Assembly (NCBI GenBank): GCA_023145435.1
Contig: JAGLDS010000006.1
Coordinates: 35,900 to 99,899, forward strand
DNA: 64,000 nt
Origin: Clostridiales bacterium
GTDB lineage: Bacteria > Bacillota > Clostridia > DUPQ01
Direction: 5' to 3'
The notes beneath the pieces were generated by a model. It was given only the letters and a program-made list of their open reading frames with translations, searched no databases and was not told the origin of the DNA. Below are positions 19,753 to 30,776 of this stretch, piece by piece. Position numbers and translations under genes: made by a program. Positions within the stretch are counted from its first letter, which is position 1. The number at the start of each line of letters is the position of its first letter.

Positions 19753-20085
19753 ATGGATGTATACAAGACAATTGGAAAGAATATGGTAAAAAGGCGAAAG
19801 CAATTGAATATGACTCAAATGCAATTAGCTGAAAAATGTGGTGTTAATAGGCCATATATGTCAAATATTGAGAATGGAAAAAGTCAAGTTAGTTGCCATA
19901 TACTAATTAATATAGCTAATAAATTAAGCGTTAGTCTTGAATATTTAGCCGGTAATTCCTTGGAAAGTAACAGTGATGGTTTTAGCGAAGAAATCGCGAT
20001 TTACTGTGCAGCTGTTCCAAAAGAACATCGAGATGATGTTAGAACTGTTTTAAAAACAATATCAAAAAGCTATCAACTCAAATAA
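19753..20085 (+). CDS. XRE-family helix-turn-helix regulator (ORF track starts at 19720; internal ATG preferred)
   Basis: GKNMVKRRKQLNMTQMQLAEKCGVNRPYMSNIENGKSQVSCHILINIANKLSVSLEYLAG. Confidence 0.9.
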   Translation: MDVYKTIGKNMVKRRKQLNMTQMQLAEKCGVNRPYMSNIENGKSQVSCHILINIANKLSVSLEYLAGNSLESNSDGFSEEIAIYCAAVPKEHRDDVRTVLKTISKSYQLK

Positions 20086-20869
20086 GTGTTTTTAATATCT
20101 TAATTTCACGAGGTAAGTGTATAGAATAATGGTCCCAACTAATCCATTCACCACTTAGTGCGCCTTTATAATTAATTGACTTTAAATAAGTAAAAGCTTC
20201 TTTGTGATCTATGGTTCCTTGTCCAGTAGTAATTAATCCAAGAGATTTATTATTAAGAATACCTTTACCATCGTGTATATGAACATGCTTAATATATGGT
20301 TTAAGTATATTAAATGATTCTTCCATGGTAAAACCATGTGTAATAGGGTGCATTATATCCCAATTTACTTGAATATATTCACTATTTACATAAGCTAAAA
20401 TTTCTGCTACATCATAAGGACTACACCACATATCATGGGTTTCAAAACAAACATAAACTTTATGTTTTTTTGCAAGAGGTGCTAATTGCGAATATGCTTT
20501 TTTTAGTAATGAACGAGCTTTGTTTTTTGAAGTATCATCAGGGTATTTGCCACCAAAGGTTCTAATTACTGGTACATTAAGTGCTGATGCTAATTTAATT
20601 GCATCCTTTGCATCTGATATATTTTTATCAAAAGTTACTTCATTTGCAAAAGAACATGATGTGGCAATTGCCACAATTAAAATGCCGCTTTCACTAATTG
20701 TTTTTTTGGCTTCCGCTATTTCTTTTTCTGACATTGTTGTTTCTACACCGTGGGCATGATTGGCAGCAATTCGTAATTCAACTCCAACATATCCATAGTT
20801 TTTAGCAACATCTAAAACTTCACTTAGAGTTAGTGTAGGGGTTGAAAAGGTCATAAATGATAATTTCAT
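20078..20869 (-). CDS. Sugar phosphate isomerase/epimerase family (AP-endonuclease-2-like TIM barrel)
   Basis: 263 aa; YVGVELRIAANHAHG, VNWDIMHP, HVHIHDGKG, LSGEW. Confidence 0.86.
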   Translation of the reverse strand: MKLSFMTFSTPTLTLSEVLDVAKNYGYVGVELRIAANHAHGVETTMSEKEIAEAKKTISESGILIVAIATSCSFANEVTFDKNISDAKDAIKLASALNVPVIRTFGGKYPDDTSKNKARSLLKKAYSQLAPLAKKHKVYVCFETHDMWCSPYDVAEILAYVNSEYIQVNWDIMHPITHGFTMEESFNILKPYIKHVHIHDGKGILNNKSLGLITTGQGTIDHKEAFTYLKSINYKGALSGEWISWDHYSIHLPREIKILKTLI

Positions 20870-20879
20870 AGTAGTCTCC

Positions 20880-22364
20880 TTATGGAAGATAGGTTATACC
20901 CATTAAGGATAAATCAACAGCTCTTGCTGCTTGTCTTCCTTCTTGTATTGCCCAGACAATCAATGACTGGCCTCTTCTAGTATCACCTGCTGCAAAAACT
21001 TTGTCAATATTAGTTGCGTGATTTTTATATTCAGCTTTAATATTACTTCGTTTATCAGTTTCTAGAGCAAAATGATTAACTAATTCACTATCAGGACCTA
21101 TAAAGCCCATGGCCAATAGAACCAAATCAGCTTGGTACTTTTTATTAGATCCAGTAATTTCTCTTGGAAAGAAATTATTATCATAATCTTTACTCCATTC
21201 AACTTTAACAGTATTAAGTGCAATTACTTGTTGGTTTTCATCTTGTTCAAAACCCTTAGTAGATATTTGGTAGATTCTTGGATCTTCTTTAAAAAGTGCA
21301 ATGGCTTCTTTTTGCCCATAATCAGTTTTTTTATAGCGGGGGAATTCAGGCCAAGGATTCTCGGTTGTTCTTTCTTTTGACGCCTCTGGCATAATTTCAA
21401 ATTGATGAACACTCTTACAACCTTGTCTAATGGCTGTAGCAACACAATCGTTTCCTGTATCTCCACCACCAATTACAATAACCTTTTTATCTTTTGCAGA
21501 TATATATTGATTATCTTTATGAGTTGAATCAAGTAAACTTTTTGTATTTTTTGATAAGTAATCAACTGCGAAATATATGCCATTTGCATTTCTGTTTTCT
21601 ACTTTTAAATCCCTTGGAGTTGTACTTCCTGTACAAAAAACAATAGCATCAAAGTTGCTTTGTAATTCATCTTTTGTAATGTCTTTTCCTACTTCAGTAT
21701 TTAAAATAAAAGTAATTCCAGATTTTTCCATTAATTCTGTTCGTCTTAATACAAACTTTTTATCTAGTTTCATATTTGGAATGCCATACATTAGCAAACC
21801 ACCTGGACGGTCATCTCGTTCATAAATAGTAACTAAGTGACCTACCTTATTTAACTGTTCGGCACAAGCTAATCCTGAAGGACCTGAACCAATTACTGCA
21901 ATTTTTTTGCCTGTTCTCTTAACAGGTATAAAAGGATGTATCCAACCTTCTTGAAAACCCATTTCAATAATAGCTAATTCATTATTTTTAATGGTCACTT
22001 TTGGATTTGTAATTCCTAAAGTACAAGCACCTTCACAAGGCGCGGGACATACTCGCCCTGTAAATTCAGGGAAGTTATTTGTCATTAATAAACGACTAAG
22101 AGCATCTTCCCATTTACCGTTATATAGTAAGTCATTCCATTCAGGTATTAAGTTATTTAATGGGCAACCACTTGGTAGTCCGTTATATATTATTCCACTA
22201 TGACAAAAAGGTGTACCACAGTCCATACATCTTGCTGCTTGTTCTAACCGTATGGTTTCGCTAACAGGAAGATAAAGTTCATTCCAGTCTTTAATTCTCT
22301 CTAAGGCATCTCGATAAGGAGATTCTTGCCTGTCATATTCCATAAAACCAGTTGCTTTTCCCAT
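20880..22364 (-). CDS. gltD: Glutamate synthase small subunit
   Basis: 494 aa; AARCMDCGTPFCHSG, GSGPSGLACAEQLNKVGH, AAGDTRRGQSLIVWAIQEGRQAAR. Confidence 0.96.
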   Translation of the reverse strand: MGKATGFMEYDRQESPYRDALERIKDWNELYLPVSETIRLEQAARCMDCGTPFCHSGIIYNGLPSGCPLNNLIPEWNDLLYNGKWEDALSRLLMTNNFPEFTGRVCPAPCEGACTLGITNPKVTIKNNELAIIEMGFQEGWIHPFIPVKRTGKKIAVIGSGPSGLACAEQLNKVGHLVTIYERDDRPGGLLMYGIPNMKLDKKFVLRRTELMEKSGITFILNTEVGKDITKDELQSNFDAIVFCTGSTTPRDLKVENRNANGIYFAVDYLSKNTKSLLDSTHKDNQYISAKDKKVIVIGGGDTGNDCVATAIRQGCKSVHQFEIMPEASKERTTENPWPEFPRYKKTDYGQKEAIALFKEDPRIYQISTKGFEQDENQQVIALNTVKVEWSKDYDNNFFPREITGSNKKYQADLVLLAMGFIGPDSELVNHFALETDKRSNIKAEYKNHATNIDKVFAAGDTRRGQSLIVWAIQEGRQAARAVDLSLMGITYLP

Positions 22365-22375
22365 AGTTGCCTCCT

Positions 22376-25300
22376 CTACTTAGTTACACTAGCTCTAAAA
22401 GCTTGTAAATTAGCATCATCTTCATTAAGTCCCTCGTCTATTAACAATTTTATATGCTCCGTGATTGCCTTATATTCTATGGGAATAACCTTTACTAGAT
22501 TTTCCAATGTTTCTTCCCATGCATCAAGTAATCGCTCTGCTAATAAACTACCAGTGTAATTATAGTGTTTTTTTATCATACTTCGTACAGTATCGGCTTC
22601 TTCATTACTAGATATTTCTTCAAGAAGCACCATTTCTTGGTTTACATAATCTTTAAATGTGTCGTCTCTGTTATATACATAGGCAATTCCACCAGACATA
22701 CCAGCTGCAAAGTTTCTACCAACAGATCCAAGAACAACAACTTTGCCACCGGTCATATACTCACAACCATGGTCGCCAACACCTTCTACAACAGCGTGAA
22801 CTCCTGAATTTCTAACACAGAAACGTTCTCCTGCAATACCATTAATATATGCCTCGCCTTTAGTAGCACCATAAAACGCTACATTTCCAATAATAATATT
22901 TTCTTCTGCTTTAAAGATTGCTTCGTCAGGGCATTTAACTATAATTTTTCCACCAGATAAGCCTTTTCCCACATAGTCATTACTATCTCCGTCTAAAATT
23001 AATGTCATTCCTGTTGGTATAAATGCACCAAAGCTTTGACCGGCTGATCCTTTTAAATGTAAAGTAATTGTATCTTCTTTTAGACCCTTATCTGCGTAAA
23101 TTCGACTTATTTTACTACCAACAAATGTTCCCACATCTCTATCTGTATTTCTAATAGGTAAAATTGCTGTTGTTGGTTTACCACTTGCAATTGCATCATG
23201 AAGTAAATGGTCTAATATTCTAGCATCAAAAGTTTTATCAATTTTATGATCTTGTTTTTTTACACGATAATGTTTTGATCCTTCTGGTAATTTTGGAGAA
23301 TAGAAAACAGAAGATAAATCTAGTTTAGCTGTTTTAAAGTTTTTAGATAAATCTTTAGTAGTTAAAACGCTTGTTTGACCAACCATATCATTAATAGTTG
23401 AAAAACCAAGGCTTGCCATTATTTCTCTCATCTCTTTAGCAATAAAACGCATAAAATTTTCAATATATTCAGGTTTCCCATTAAAATTCTTACGAAGTTC
23501 AGGATTTTGTGTAGCTACACCTACAGGGCAAGTGTCTAGATTACAAACTCTCATCATGACACAGCCAATAGCTATTAATGGAGCGGTTGAAAAACCAAAT
23601 TCCTCAGCACCTAATAAGGTTGCAATAACAACATCTCTTCCAGTCATTAACTTACCGTCAGTTTCTAATTTTACTCTATCACGTAAATTGTTTAATATTA
23701 ATGTTTGGTTAGTTTCGGCTAATCCTAGTTCCCAAGGTAGACCTGTATGTTTCATGCTAGTTCTAGGAGCAGCACCTGTTCCGCCATCATAACCAGAAAT
23801 TAAAATAACATCAGCTTTTCCCTTAGCCACACCTGCTGCAATGGTTCCAACACCAACTTCTGATACTAATTTAACATTAATCTCAGCTTGGGAATTAGCC
23901 ATTTTTAAATCGTGTATTAATTGAGATAAATCTTCAATTGAATATATATCATGATGAGGTGGAGGAGAAATTAATCCTACACCAGGTGTAGATAATCTAG
24001 CTTTTGCAATCCATGGATAAACTTTTTTCCCAGGTAGTTGACCGCCTTCTCCAGGTTTTGCACCTTGTGCCATTTTAATTTGTATTTCTTGGGAATTAAC
24101 TAAATAGTGACTAGTAACACCAAAACGACCAGAAGCAACTTGCTTAATGGCAGAACATCTAGAATCACCGTTACTATCATTAATGAACCGATCTACAATT
24201 TCACCACCTTCGCCTGTATTGCTTTTACCGTGTAATCGGTTCATTGCAATGGCCAAAGTCTCATGGGTTTCTTGTGAAATGGAACCATAGGACATAGCTC
24301 CTGTTTTAAAACGTTTAACAATGTCATCAATACTTTCTACTTTCTCTAAAGGAATAGGGTCATTTGGAGAATTAAAATCCATAAGACTTCGTAAAGTAGC
24401 GCGACTTTCTTGGTTTATTAAATTTGAATATTGTGTAAATTGTTCATATTTTCCAGAACGACAAGCCATTTGTAGTAAATGGATAGTTTTAGGATTATAT
24501 AAATGGTATTCGCCATTACTTCTATAGCGGTAATCTCCACCTACATCTAATTGGAAATTTTTCCTATACATATGGTAAGTGTTCTTATGACGCATAATTA
24601 CTTCTTTAGCAATATCCTCTAAAGACATTCCTTTTATTCTAGAAGGTGTGCCTGTAAAGTATGTTTTAATTACTTTCTCAGAAATTCCTAGTGCTTCAAA
24701 TATTTGAGCACCTTGATAACTTAATAAGGTTGAAATTCCCATTTTAGACATAACTTTTACAATACCTGTGGTAATAGCTTTAACAATGTTTTTTTCAGCT
24801 TGTTTTAAGGTAATATCACCTAGCAAGGTTTTTTTATGTAATTGTTTAACACTTTCAAAAGCTAAATAAGGATTTATTGCAGAAGCTCCATAACCTATTA
24901 ATACTGCAAAATGATGAACTTCTCTTGGTTCACCAGATTGCACAATAATTGAAACTCTAGTTCTCTTTCCTGTTTTAATTAAATGGTGATGTAAACCACT
25001 AGCTGCAAGTAAAGCGGGTATAGGAGCTTTTATTGCATTACATGATTTATCGGATAAAATCAAAATATTGGCATTTTCTTCTATGGCTTGGTCAGCTTTA
25101 TCAAATAATCTATAAAGAGCTTCTTTTAAACCTTCACCACTTTCATCAGGAGTGAAAACAGTGGGTAATGTTGCAGATTTAAAACCTTCTTCTTGAATAT
25201 ATTCTAGTTTATGTAATTGCTCGTTAGTTAATATGGGACCATCTATTTTAATTTGTCTAACACTTTTTTCTTCTGCCTGTAAAAGATTTTGCTGTGAACC

Positions 25301-26935
25301 AATATACATTTCAGTACCAGTTACAATTTCTTCTCTAATGGCATCTATTGGTGGATTTGTTACTTGAGCAAATAATTGTTTAAAATAGTTGTATAGCATT
25401 TGTGGTTTATCACTTAATACTGCTAAAGGAGCATCATTTCCCATTGCACCAATTGATTCTTTACCAGTTGCTGCCATGGTTTTTAATAGAATGGTTACAT
25501 CTTCATAGGTATAACCAAAAGCACATTGCAATTTATTTAGATTTATAATTTTTTCATTATTTAAAGGTTTAAAAGGAATTAGTTTATCAATGGTTTTCAT
25601 ATTATCTTTTAGCCAAGTTCCATATGGCTTTTCAGTAGCAATTTCTTTTTTTAATTCTTCATCGCCAATAATACACCCTTTTTCTGTGTCAACTAATAGC
25701 ATTCTACCTGGTCGAAGACGCTCTTTATAAAGGATTTCATCTTCTTCTAGATCTAATACTCCTACCTCAGATGCAAGGATTAGTGTATTGTCTGTTGTAA
25801 CGTAATATCTAGATGGACGTAATCCATTTCTATCTAAAACAGCACCAACAATTTTTCCATCACTAAACACAATAGATGCAGGACCATCCCATGGCTCCAT
25901 TAAACAAGAATGAAACTCATAGAAGTCTTTTTTATACTTAGGCATGATTTTGCTTTTTGACCATGGTTCAGGAATCATCATCATAGCTGAATGAGCTAGT
26001 GAACGACCTGATAGATGTAAAAATTCCATGGAGTTATCAAACATAGCAGAGTCAGAACCTTCAGAATTAATAATGGGATATACTTTAGTTAAATCATCTC
26101 CGAAAATTTTTGAATCTAACATAGATTTCCTAGCATTTACCCAGTTTACATTTCCATGAAGTGTATTAATTTCCCCATTATGAATAATATATCTATTTGG
26201 ATGAGCTCGCTCCCAACTTGGAAAAGTATTTGTTGAATATCTTGAATGGACTAAAGCAATTGCTGATTTAACGGATGGATGGGTAAGGTCTTTATAAAAA
26301 GCACCTACTTGATCTGCTAGAAGCATTCCTTTATATACAATAGTACGAGAAGATAAAGATGATATATAAAAAGAGTCAATTTTTTCTCTTTTTAGTGTAT
26401 TTTCTGTTTGTTTTCTAATTATATATAGTTTTCTTTCCATATCCATCTCATTATTTATGTTACTTTTACTACCGATAAAAGCTTGCATAATATATGGCAT
26501 ACATTTATATGCTTCAGGACCAAGGCAAGTATATTCTAATGGAAGTGAACGCCAACCCAAGAAAGTTTGTCCCTCGTTGGCAACTGCTTGTTCGAAAATA
26601 TATTGACAGTGTTGACGAAGTTCAATATCTTGTGGGAAAAAGAACATACCTACTCCATATTTTCCTTGTTTAGGAAGAGAAAACTTCATTTGCTTGGCAA
26701 CTTTTTTAAAAAACACATGAGGTATTTGAATTAAAATTCCAGCACCATCACCAGAGTTTTCGTCAGAACCACTGGCTCCACGATGCTCTAAGTTAATAAG
26801 GATTTGTAGGGCTTTAGAAACCACCTTATGTGAACGTCGCCCATCTATATTAACAACAGCACCAATCCCGCATGCATCATGTTCGTTTTTTGGATTATAT
26901 AAACCTTGTTTGTGTGGATAACCATTTGTAACCAT
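22376..26935 (-). CDS. gltB: Glutamate synthase large subunit
   Basis: 1519 aa; N-terminal HDACGIGAVVNIDGR; FMN and Fe-S regions (NLDTCPVGVATQNPELR); C-terminal GXGXG beta-helix. Confidence 0.97.
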   Translation of the reverse strand: MVTNGYPHKQGLYNPKNEHDACGIGAVVNIDGRRSHKVVSKALQILINLEHRGASGSDENSGDGAGILIQIPHVFFKKVAKQMKFSLPKQGKYGVGMFFFPQDIELRQHCQYIFEQAVANEGQTFLGWRSLPLEYTCLGPEAYKCMPYIMQAFIGSKSNINNEMDMERKLYIIRKQTENTLKREKIDSFYISSLSSRTIVYKGMLLADQVGAFYKDLTHPSVKSAIALVHSRYSTNTFPSWERAHPNRYIIHNGEINTLHGNVNWVNARKSMLDSKIFGDDLTKVYPIINSEGSDSAMFDNSMEFLHLSGRSLAHSAMMMIPEPWSKSKIMPKYKKDFYEFHSCLMEPWDGPASIVFSDGKIVGAVLDRNGLRPSRYYVTTDNTLILASEVGVLDLEEDEILYKERLRPGRMLLVDTEKGCIIGDEELKKEIATEKPYGTWLKDNMKTIDKLIPFKPLNNEKIINLNKLQCAFGYTYEDVTILLKTMAATGKESIGAMGNDAPLAVLSDKPQMLYNYFKQLFAQVTNPPIDAIREEIVTGTEMYIGSQQNLLQAEEKSVRQIKIDGPILTNEQLHKLEYIQEEGFKSATLPTVFTPDESGEGLKEALYRLFDKADQAIEENANILILSDKSCNAIKAPIPALLAASGLHHHLIKTGKRTRVSIIVQSGEPREVHHFAVLIGYGASAINPYLAFESVKQLHKKTLLGDITLKQAEKNIVKAITTGIVKVMSKMGISTLLSYQGAQIFEALGISEKVIKTYFTGTPSRIKGMSLEDIAKEVIMRHKNTYHMYRKNFQLDVGGDYRYRSNGEYHLYNPKTIHLLQMACRSGKYEQFTQYSNLINQESRATLRSLMDFNSPNDPIPLEKVESIDDIVKRFKTGAMSYGSISQETHETLAIAMNRLHGKSNTGEGGEIVDRFINDSNGDSRCSAIKQVASGRFGVTSHYLVNSQEIQIKMAQGAKPGEGGQLPGKKVYPWIAKARLSTPGVGLISPPPHHDIYSIEDLSQLIHDLKMANSQAEINVKLVSEVGVGTIAAGVAKGKADVILISGYDGGTGAAPRTSMKHTGLPWELGLAETNQTLILNNLRDRVKLETDGKLMTGRDVVIATLLGAEEFGFSTAPLIAIGCVMMRVCNLDTCPVGVATQNPELRKNFNGKPEYIENFMRFIAKEMREIMASLGFSTINDMVGQTSVLTTKDLSKNFKTAKLDLSSVFYSPKLPEGSKHYRVKKQDHKIDKTFDARILDHLLHDAIASGKPTTAILPIRNTDRDVGTFVGSKISRIYADKGLKEDTITLHLKGSAGQSFGAFIPTGMTLILDGDSNDYVGKGLSGGKIIVKCPDEAIFKAEENIIIGNVAFYGATKGEAYINGIAGERFCVRNSGVHAVVEGVGDHGCEYMTGGKVVVLGSVGRNFAAGMSGGIAYVYNRDDTFKDYVNQEMVLLEEISSNEEADTVRSMIKKHYNYTGSLLAERLLDAWEETLENLVKVIPIEYKAITEHIKLLIDEGLNEDDANLQAFRASVTK

Positions 26936-27121
26936 TAGTCATTTTCCCTTTCATAATTGCACAAAATGCAATATCGGTATAAAGTGAATTGTATTATACC
27001 ATTTAAAAAAGATGTAATCAATGAAATAAACATAAAATATGCAAGATTGATGTAGTTGAACTTGCAAAAATATTAAAAATGAAAGATGAAAATATTTTTA
27101 TGACATAATATTAGATAAGTA

Positions 27122-27871
27122 TTATTTAGTTTCAAGCATATCGACCCAGTCTGCCAATGTATAAACAAAACCATTCTTAAGAGCAGTTATCCATAACCCA
27201 TATTCTTTATGACCTTGTATCTTTGCTGATTCTTTGTTTTCAACTGCTGTTATACATTCTTTGATTGTGGAGCAAATAAAACCACGACTAGACATTTCAT
27301 TCATATTTCCAGGAGAAAATTGTAAACACCAATTAATTGCAAAACCAACATATATAAGATGATTTATTCCATCTTCTAAGCATTGTTTGTGAAGTTGTTC
27401 GCCATTATATACTATGGGTTCTAAGGCATTAATTAATAAAGGAGACCTACCTTTTTTTATAATATCGTCTATATTATGTTTCCCAGGGAATACATTATTA
27501 TTTTTAAAAGAAGATAATTGTTTGAACACAGTATCTTTAGTAGGAATTGGTAACTTAGTAATTGGCGTTTTTTGTTCATCAGCCATGTGATAAATTTTTA
27601 TATGATTATTTCTACATAAAGTTAGTAATTGTGGTAATTGATTATTAATAATAGATTGTGCTCTATTTAAATACTCAACTGCCCTATAACTACCTGGATA
27701 AGTTTCGATTTTTAAAGGATCCCAAATATGCATTAATATAATAGCTGTTTTTTCAAGATTAATGGGTAATGATTTTTTCTGCCATCCACCATATCCTTCA
27801 CCTGGATATTGAAGGGAATAATCAGCGTCAAATTGTTGATAATATTCTGTTGGAATTTGTTGTGTTTTCAT
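27122..27871 (-). CDS. Isochorismatase-like cysteine hydrolase
   Basis: 249 aa; TAIILMHIWDP, HLIYVGFAINWCLQFSPGNMNEMSSRGF. Confidence 0.7.
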   Translation of the reverse strand: MKTQQIPTEYYQQFDADYSLQYPGEGYGGWQKKSLPINLEKTAIILMHIWDPLKIETYPGSYRAVEYLNRAQSIINNQLPQLLTLCRNNHIKIYHMADEQKTPITKLPIPTKDTVFKQLSSFKNNNVFPGKHNIDDIIKKGRSPLLINALEPIVYNGEQLHKQCLEDGINHLIYVGFAINWCLQFSPGNMNEMSSRGFICSTIKECITAVENKESAKIQGHKEYGLWITALKNGFVYTLADWVDMLETK

Positions 27872-27903
27872 AGTATGATTATATCATTAATGAAGGGATA
27901 AAA

Positions 27904-29043
27904 ATGATGAAATCAAAAGATAAATTATTACAAGCAATAAAAGGCGAAAGCATAGGAAAAATTCCAATTAGTATTTATTTTAATAGAAATCTTAGAATTT
28001 TAAATTATGATCTAACTAAGTTAGAGCAAACTGTAAAAGCTTATCTTTCGTTAGGTTGTGAACCTGTGATTGATGTTGAGATACCACAACCTGAATTACA
28101 TAAAGAAGTTACTGTGAAGATATATGAAGAGTTTCCTAAGAATGAAAAATATCCAATTATATATAAAGAGTATCAAACGCCAGGTGGTTTACTAAGACAA
28201 GGTGAGAAAAAAACACCTGACTGGATGTTTGGTATGGATATTCCCCATCCTGGGAATGACGAGACTACATCTAATATATATGAACCATTAATCAAAGATG
28301 ATAAAGATGTGGATAAATTAGCATTTTTATGGCAAAAACCATCTAGTGAACAAATAGAAAAAGTACGTAAAAGAAATGAAGAAAAATTTGCTATTGCCAA
28401 CAAATATGGAGTGTTAACAAGAACTACTGTTGGTCAAGGATTAGCTACACCAATGTTTTTTATTGGTGCTCAGAATTTAGTGTATTTTTCATATGATGAA
28501 GAAAAGGCTTTTCATAAATTAGCTTTAATGGAAAAAGATGTGGTTTTTGAAAGAATAAAAATTGCCAAAGACTATGGTGTGGATTTATTAAAACGCTTTG
28601 GCGGATATGAACAAACTAACTTTTTTACACCTAAACAATATGATGATCATGTTGTTGATTATCTTAAAGAAACTGTTAAAGAAGCTCATAAATATGATTT
28701 ACCAATTTACTATCGTGTAGTAACAGGAATGAAACCACTATTATCGAAAATTGCTTCATTAGGATTTGATATTGTAGAAGGATTTGAGCCAGAACTATCA
28801 GATTGTTCAAATCAAGAGATACATGATGCTTTTAAAGATAAAGCTTGTGTTTGGACAGGAGTTAGTTCTCCTATTTGTTTAGGATATAAAAATGATCAGA
28901 AAGTTAGAGAAGCGGTTAGAGAGAGTATGGAGATATTTAAAGACACACCATTTATATTAGGTGTAACAAATAGTATTCGTAATCATTGGTCATTTGATAA
29001 TACTTTAGCTATGATTGATGAATATAAAAAGCTAATTAGATAA
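27904..29043 (+). CDS. Uroporphyrinogen decarboxylase (URO-D) family protein
   Basis: 379 aa; overall URO-D/MtaA-like arrangement, GVTNSIRNHWSFDNTLAMIDEYKKL. Confidence 0.75.
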   Translation: MMKSKDKLLQAIKGESIGKIPISIYFNRNLRILNYDLTKLEQTVKAYLSLGCEPVIDVEIPQPELHKEVTVKIYEEFPKNEKYPIIYKEYQTPGGLLRQGEKKTPDWMFGMDIPHPGNDETTSNIYEPLIKDDKDVDKLAFLWQKPSSEQIEKVRKRNEEKFAIANKYGVLTRTTVGQGLATPMFFIGAQNLVYFSYDEEKAFHKLALMEKDVVFERIKIAKDYGVDLLKRFGGYEQTNFFTPKQYDDHVVDYLKETVKEAHKYDLPIYYRVVTGMKPLLSKIASLGFDIVEGFEPELSDCSNQEIHDAFKDKACVWTGVSSPICLGYKNDQKVREAVRESMEIFKDTPFILGVTNSIRNHWSFDNTLAMIDEYKKLIR

Positions 29044-30669
29044 AATTTCTTCTAAAGGTGTAACTCCACCATGAATTTCAATTTGAGTGTAAGGACGATA
29101 GTAGCTATCTGCTACCTTTTCTTCACTAATCTTAACTTCGTTTTGATATATTTCTCTAAAAGTTATTATGTGATATCCTAATTTACCATATTGGGTTATT
29201 TCCACATAGTCGTCAGATTTTGTTTCGTCATATTCTATTTCGGTGACAAAAGGGCGTTCTTCAATTATTTCATGGTAATAAAGATAAGATATATCAGATG
29301 CTTTATCAGTTCCAATAAACTTAAAAGTAATTGTTTGTGCTTTGATTACTTCATCTTCGTTATTTTCATCATACCTTACATCGTTAACCTCTACTTCGAT
29401 TTTTAGTGGCCATTTGGTTGAATTAACAAATCCAAAATCTTGTGAACCAAAGGAAACAGCTGCATCTTGACCAAGAGGGACGTAACCTACTGTAAATTGA
29501 TGATTACTTCTTTCAATGATATCTAAGTTATATTCAAGTGCAGTGTTATATAGGGTAGAAGATACTTGGCATATTCCACCGCCTATACCATCTATAACTT
29601 CGCCATTATAATATACATGAGCAACTTGATAACCCTTTTCTTCACTTCTAACACCAACAACTTCATTAAATGAAAACGCATCACCAGGTGCTAATACTAA
29701 ACCGTTGATTTCATTAGCTGCTAATGAAATGTTTATACTTCTATTAAAATTGTTTTCACTGGTTATTGAAAAAGTGGTTTTATAAGTAGACAATTCATCT
29801 TTAAACAATTCTTCATATAATTCACTGGCATAAAGCAATGGATAAACAGGTTCAATAACAACTGTAAAATCTTTGTATTTTGTAAGCAATGTATCAACAT
29901 ACTTTTTATTAATAGTTTTACCAATTTTTTCTTTTACCACAGAAACAATATTATTATTATATGTATAAATAGCATTAATAGCTTTTTTATGAACTAAATT
30001 ATAAATTCTATTTGATGTAACTGTAAAAGGAAACTGTTCATTGTGTTCTATGGTGATAAATGAACTGTCTAAAGAAAGTATATGTTCTTTAATGTTATCA
30101 AGTAATGATTGTTCTATTACTTTGATTTCACTTTGACCAATATGAACTATGACTCGATCGCTATATACATTTATATAACTTTCATCAAGCTTACGTTCAA
30201 TATCGCTTTTTAAAATACCAACTATTTCAATTATTTTTTCAAAGTCATAACTTGTAATTGATGAGTAATAAACAGGACTAGATTTGATTAAGTAATTAAT
30301 AATACGTTTTAATTTATTTCCAGTGCGTCCTAATTGATATGCATTATTAATAGCAATCTCATTATCATATGTATACGATGTATCTGCTAATATAAAGGTT
30401 TTATCATAATCACCCCATGTAAAATTAAGAGGGATATTATCATATATACCACTATTATATTCATTCACTTTATTAGTAGCTTGTTTCTTTGTTAAACCAC
30501 CAACATAGACATTATCAACATAAACATTATCTCTTATGGTCTCTTTTTCTAATTGTAAATTAACATAAGACAAACCAAAGTAACCTAGGACACCTATTAG
30601 AAGGAGAAGAAGAATTAAGATGATTCCTGAAATATTCCCTTTTTTGTTGTTTTTAACTTTAGTTTTCAA
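29032..30669 (-). CDS. VanW family protein with peptidoglycan-binding-like and G5-like regions
   Basis: 545 aa; single N-terminal TM; NGLVLAPGDAFSFNEVVGVRSEEKGYQVAHVYYNGEVIDGIGGGICQVSSTLYNTALE; C-term ISEEKVADSYYRP. Confidence 0.9.
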   Translation of the reverse strand: MKTKVKNNKKGNISGIILILLLLLIGVLGYFGLSYVNLQLEKETIRDNVYVDNVYVGGLTKKQATNKVNEYNSGIYDNIPLNFTWGDYDKTFILADTSYTYDNEIAINNAYQLGRTGNKLKRIINYLIKSSPVYYSSITSYDFEKIIEIVGILKSDIERKLDESYINVYSDRVIVHIGQSEIKVIEQSLLDNIKEHILSLDSSFITIEHNEQFPFTVTSNRIYNLVHKKAINAIYTYNNNIVSVVKEKIGKTINKKYVDTLLTKYKDFTVVIEPVYPLLYASELYEELFKDELSTYKTTFSITSENNFNRSINISLAANEINGLVLAPGDAFSFNEVVGVRSEEKGYQVAHVYYNGEVIDGIGGGICQVSSTLYNTALEYNLDIIERSNHQFTVGYVPLGQDAAVSFGSQDFGFVNSTKWPLKIEVEVNDVRYDENNEDEVIKAQTITFKFIGTDKASDISYLYYHEIIEERPFVTEIEYDETKSDDYVEITQYGKLGYHIITFREIYQNEVKISEEKVADSYYRPYTQIEIHGGVTPLEEILSN

Positions 30670-30776
30670 TAATATACTCCTATACCTTTAGCCAATTAGC
30701 AAAAGTTATTATACAATAGAATACCATAAATATAAATGGCTTAAAGGCGAGAAAAAGAATATTATTAAAAATTGAA

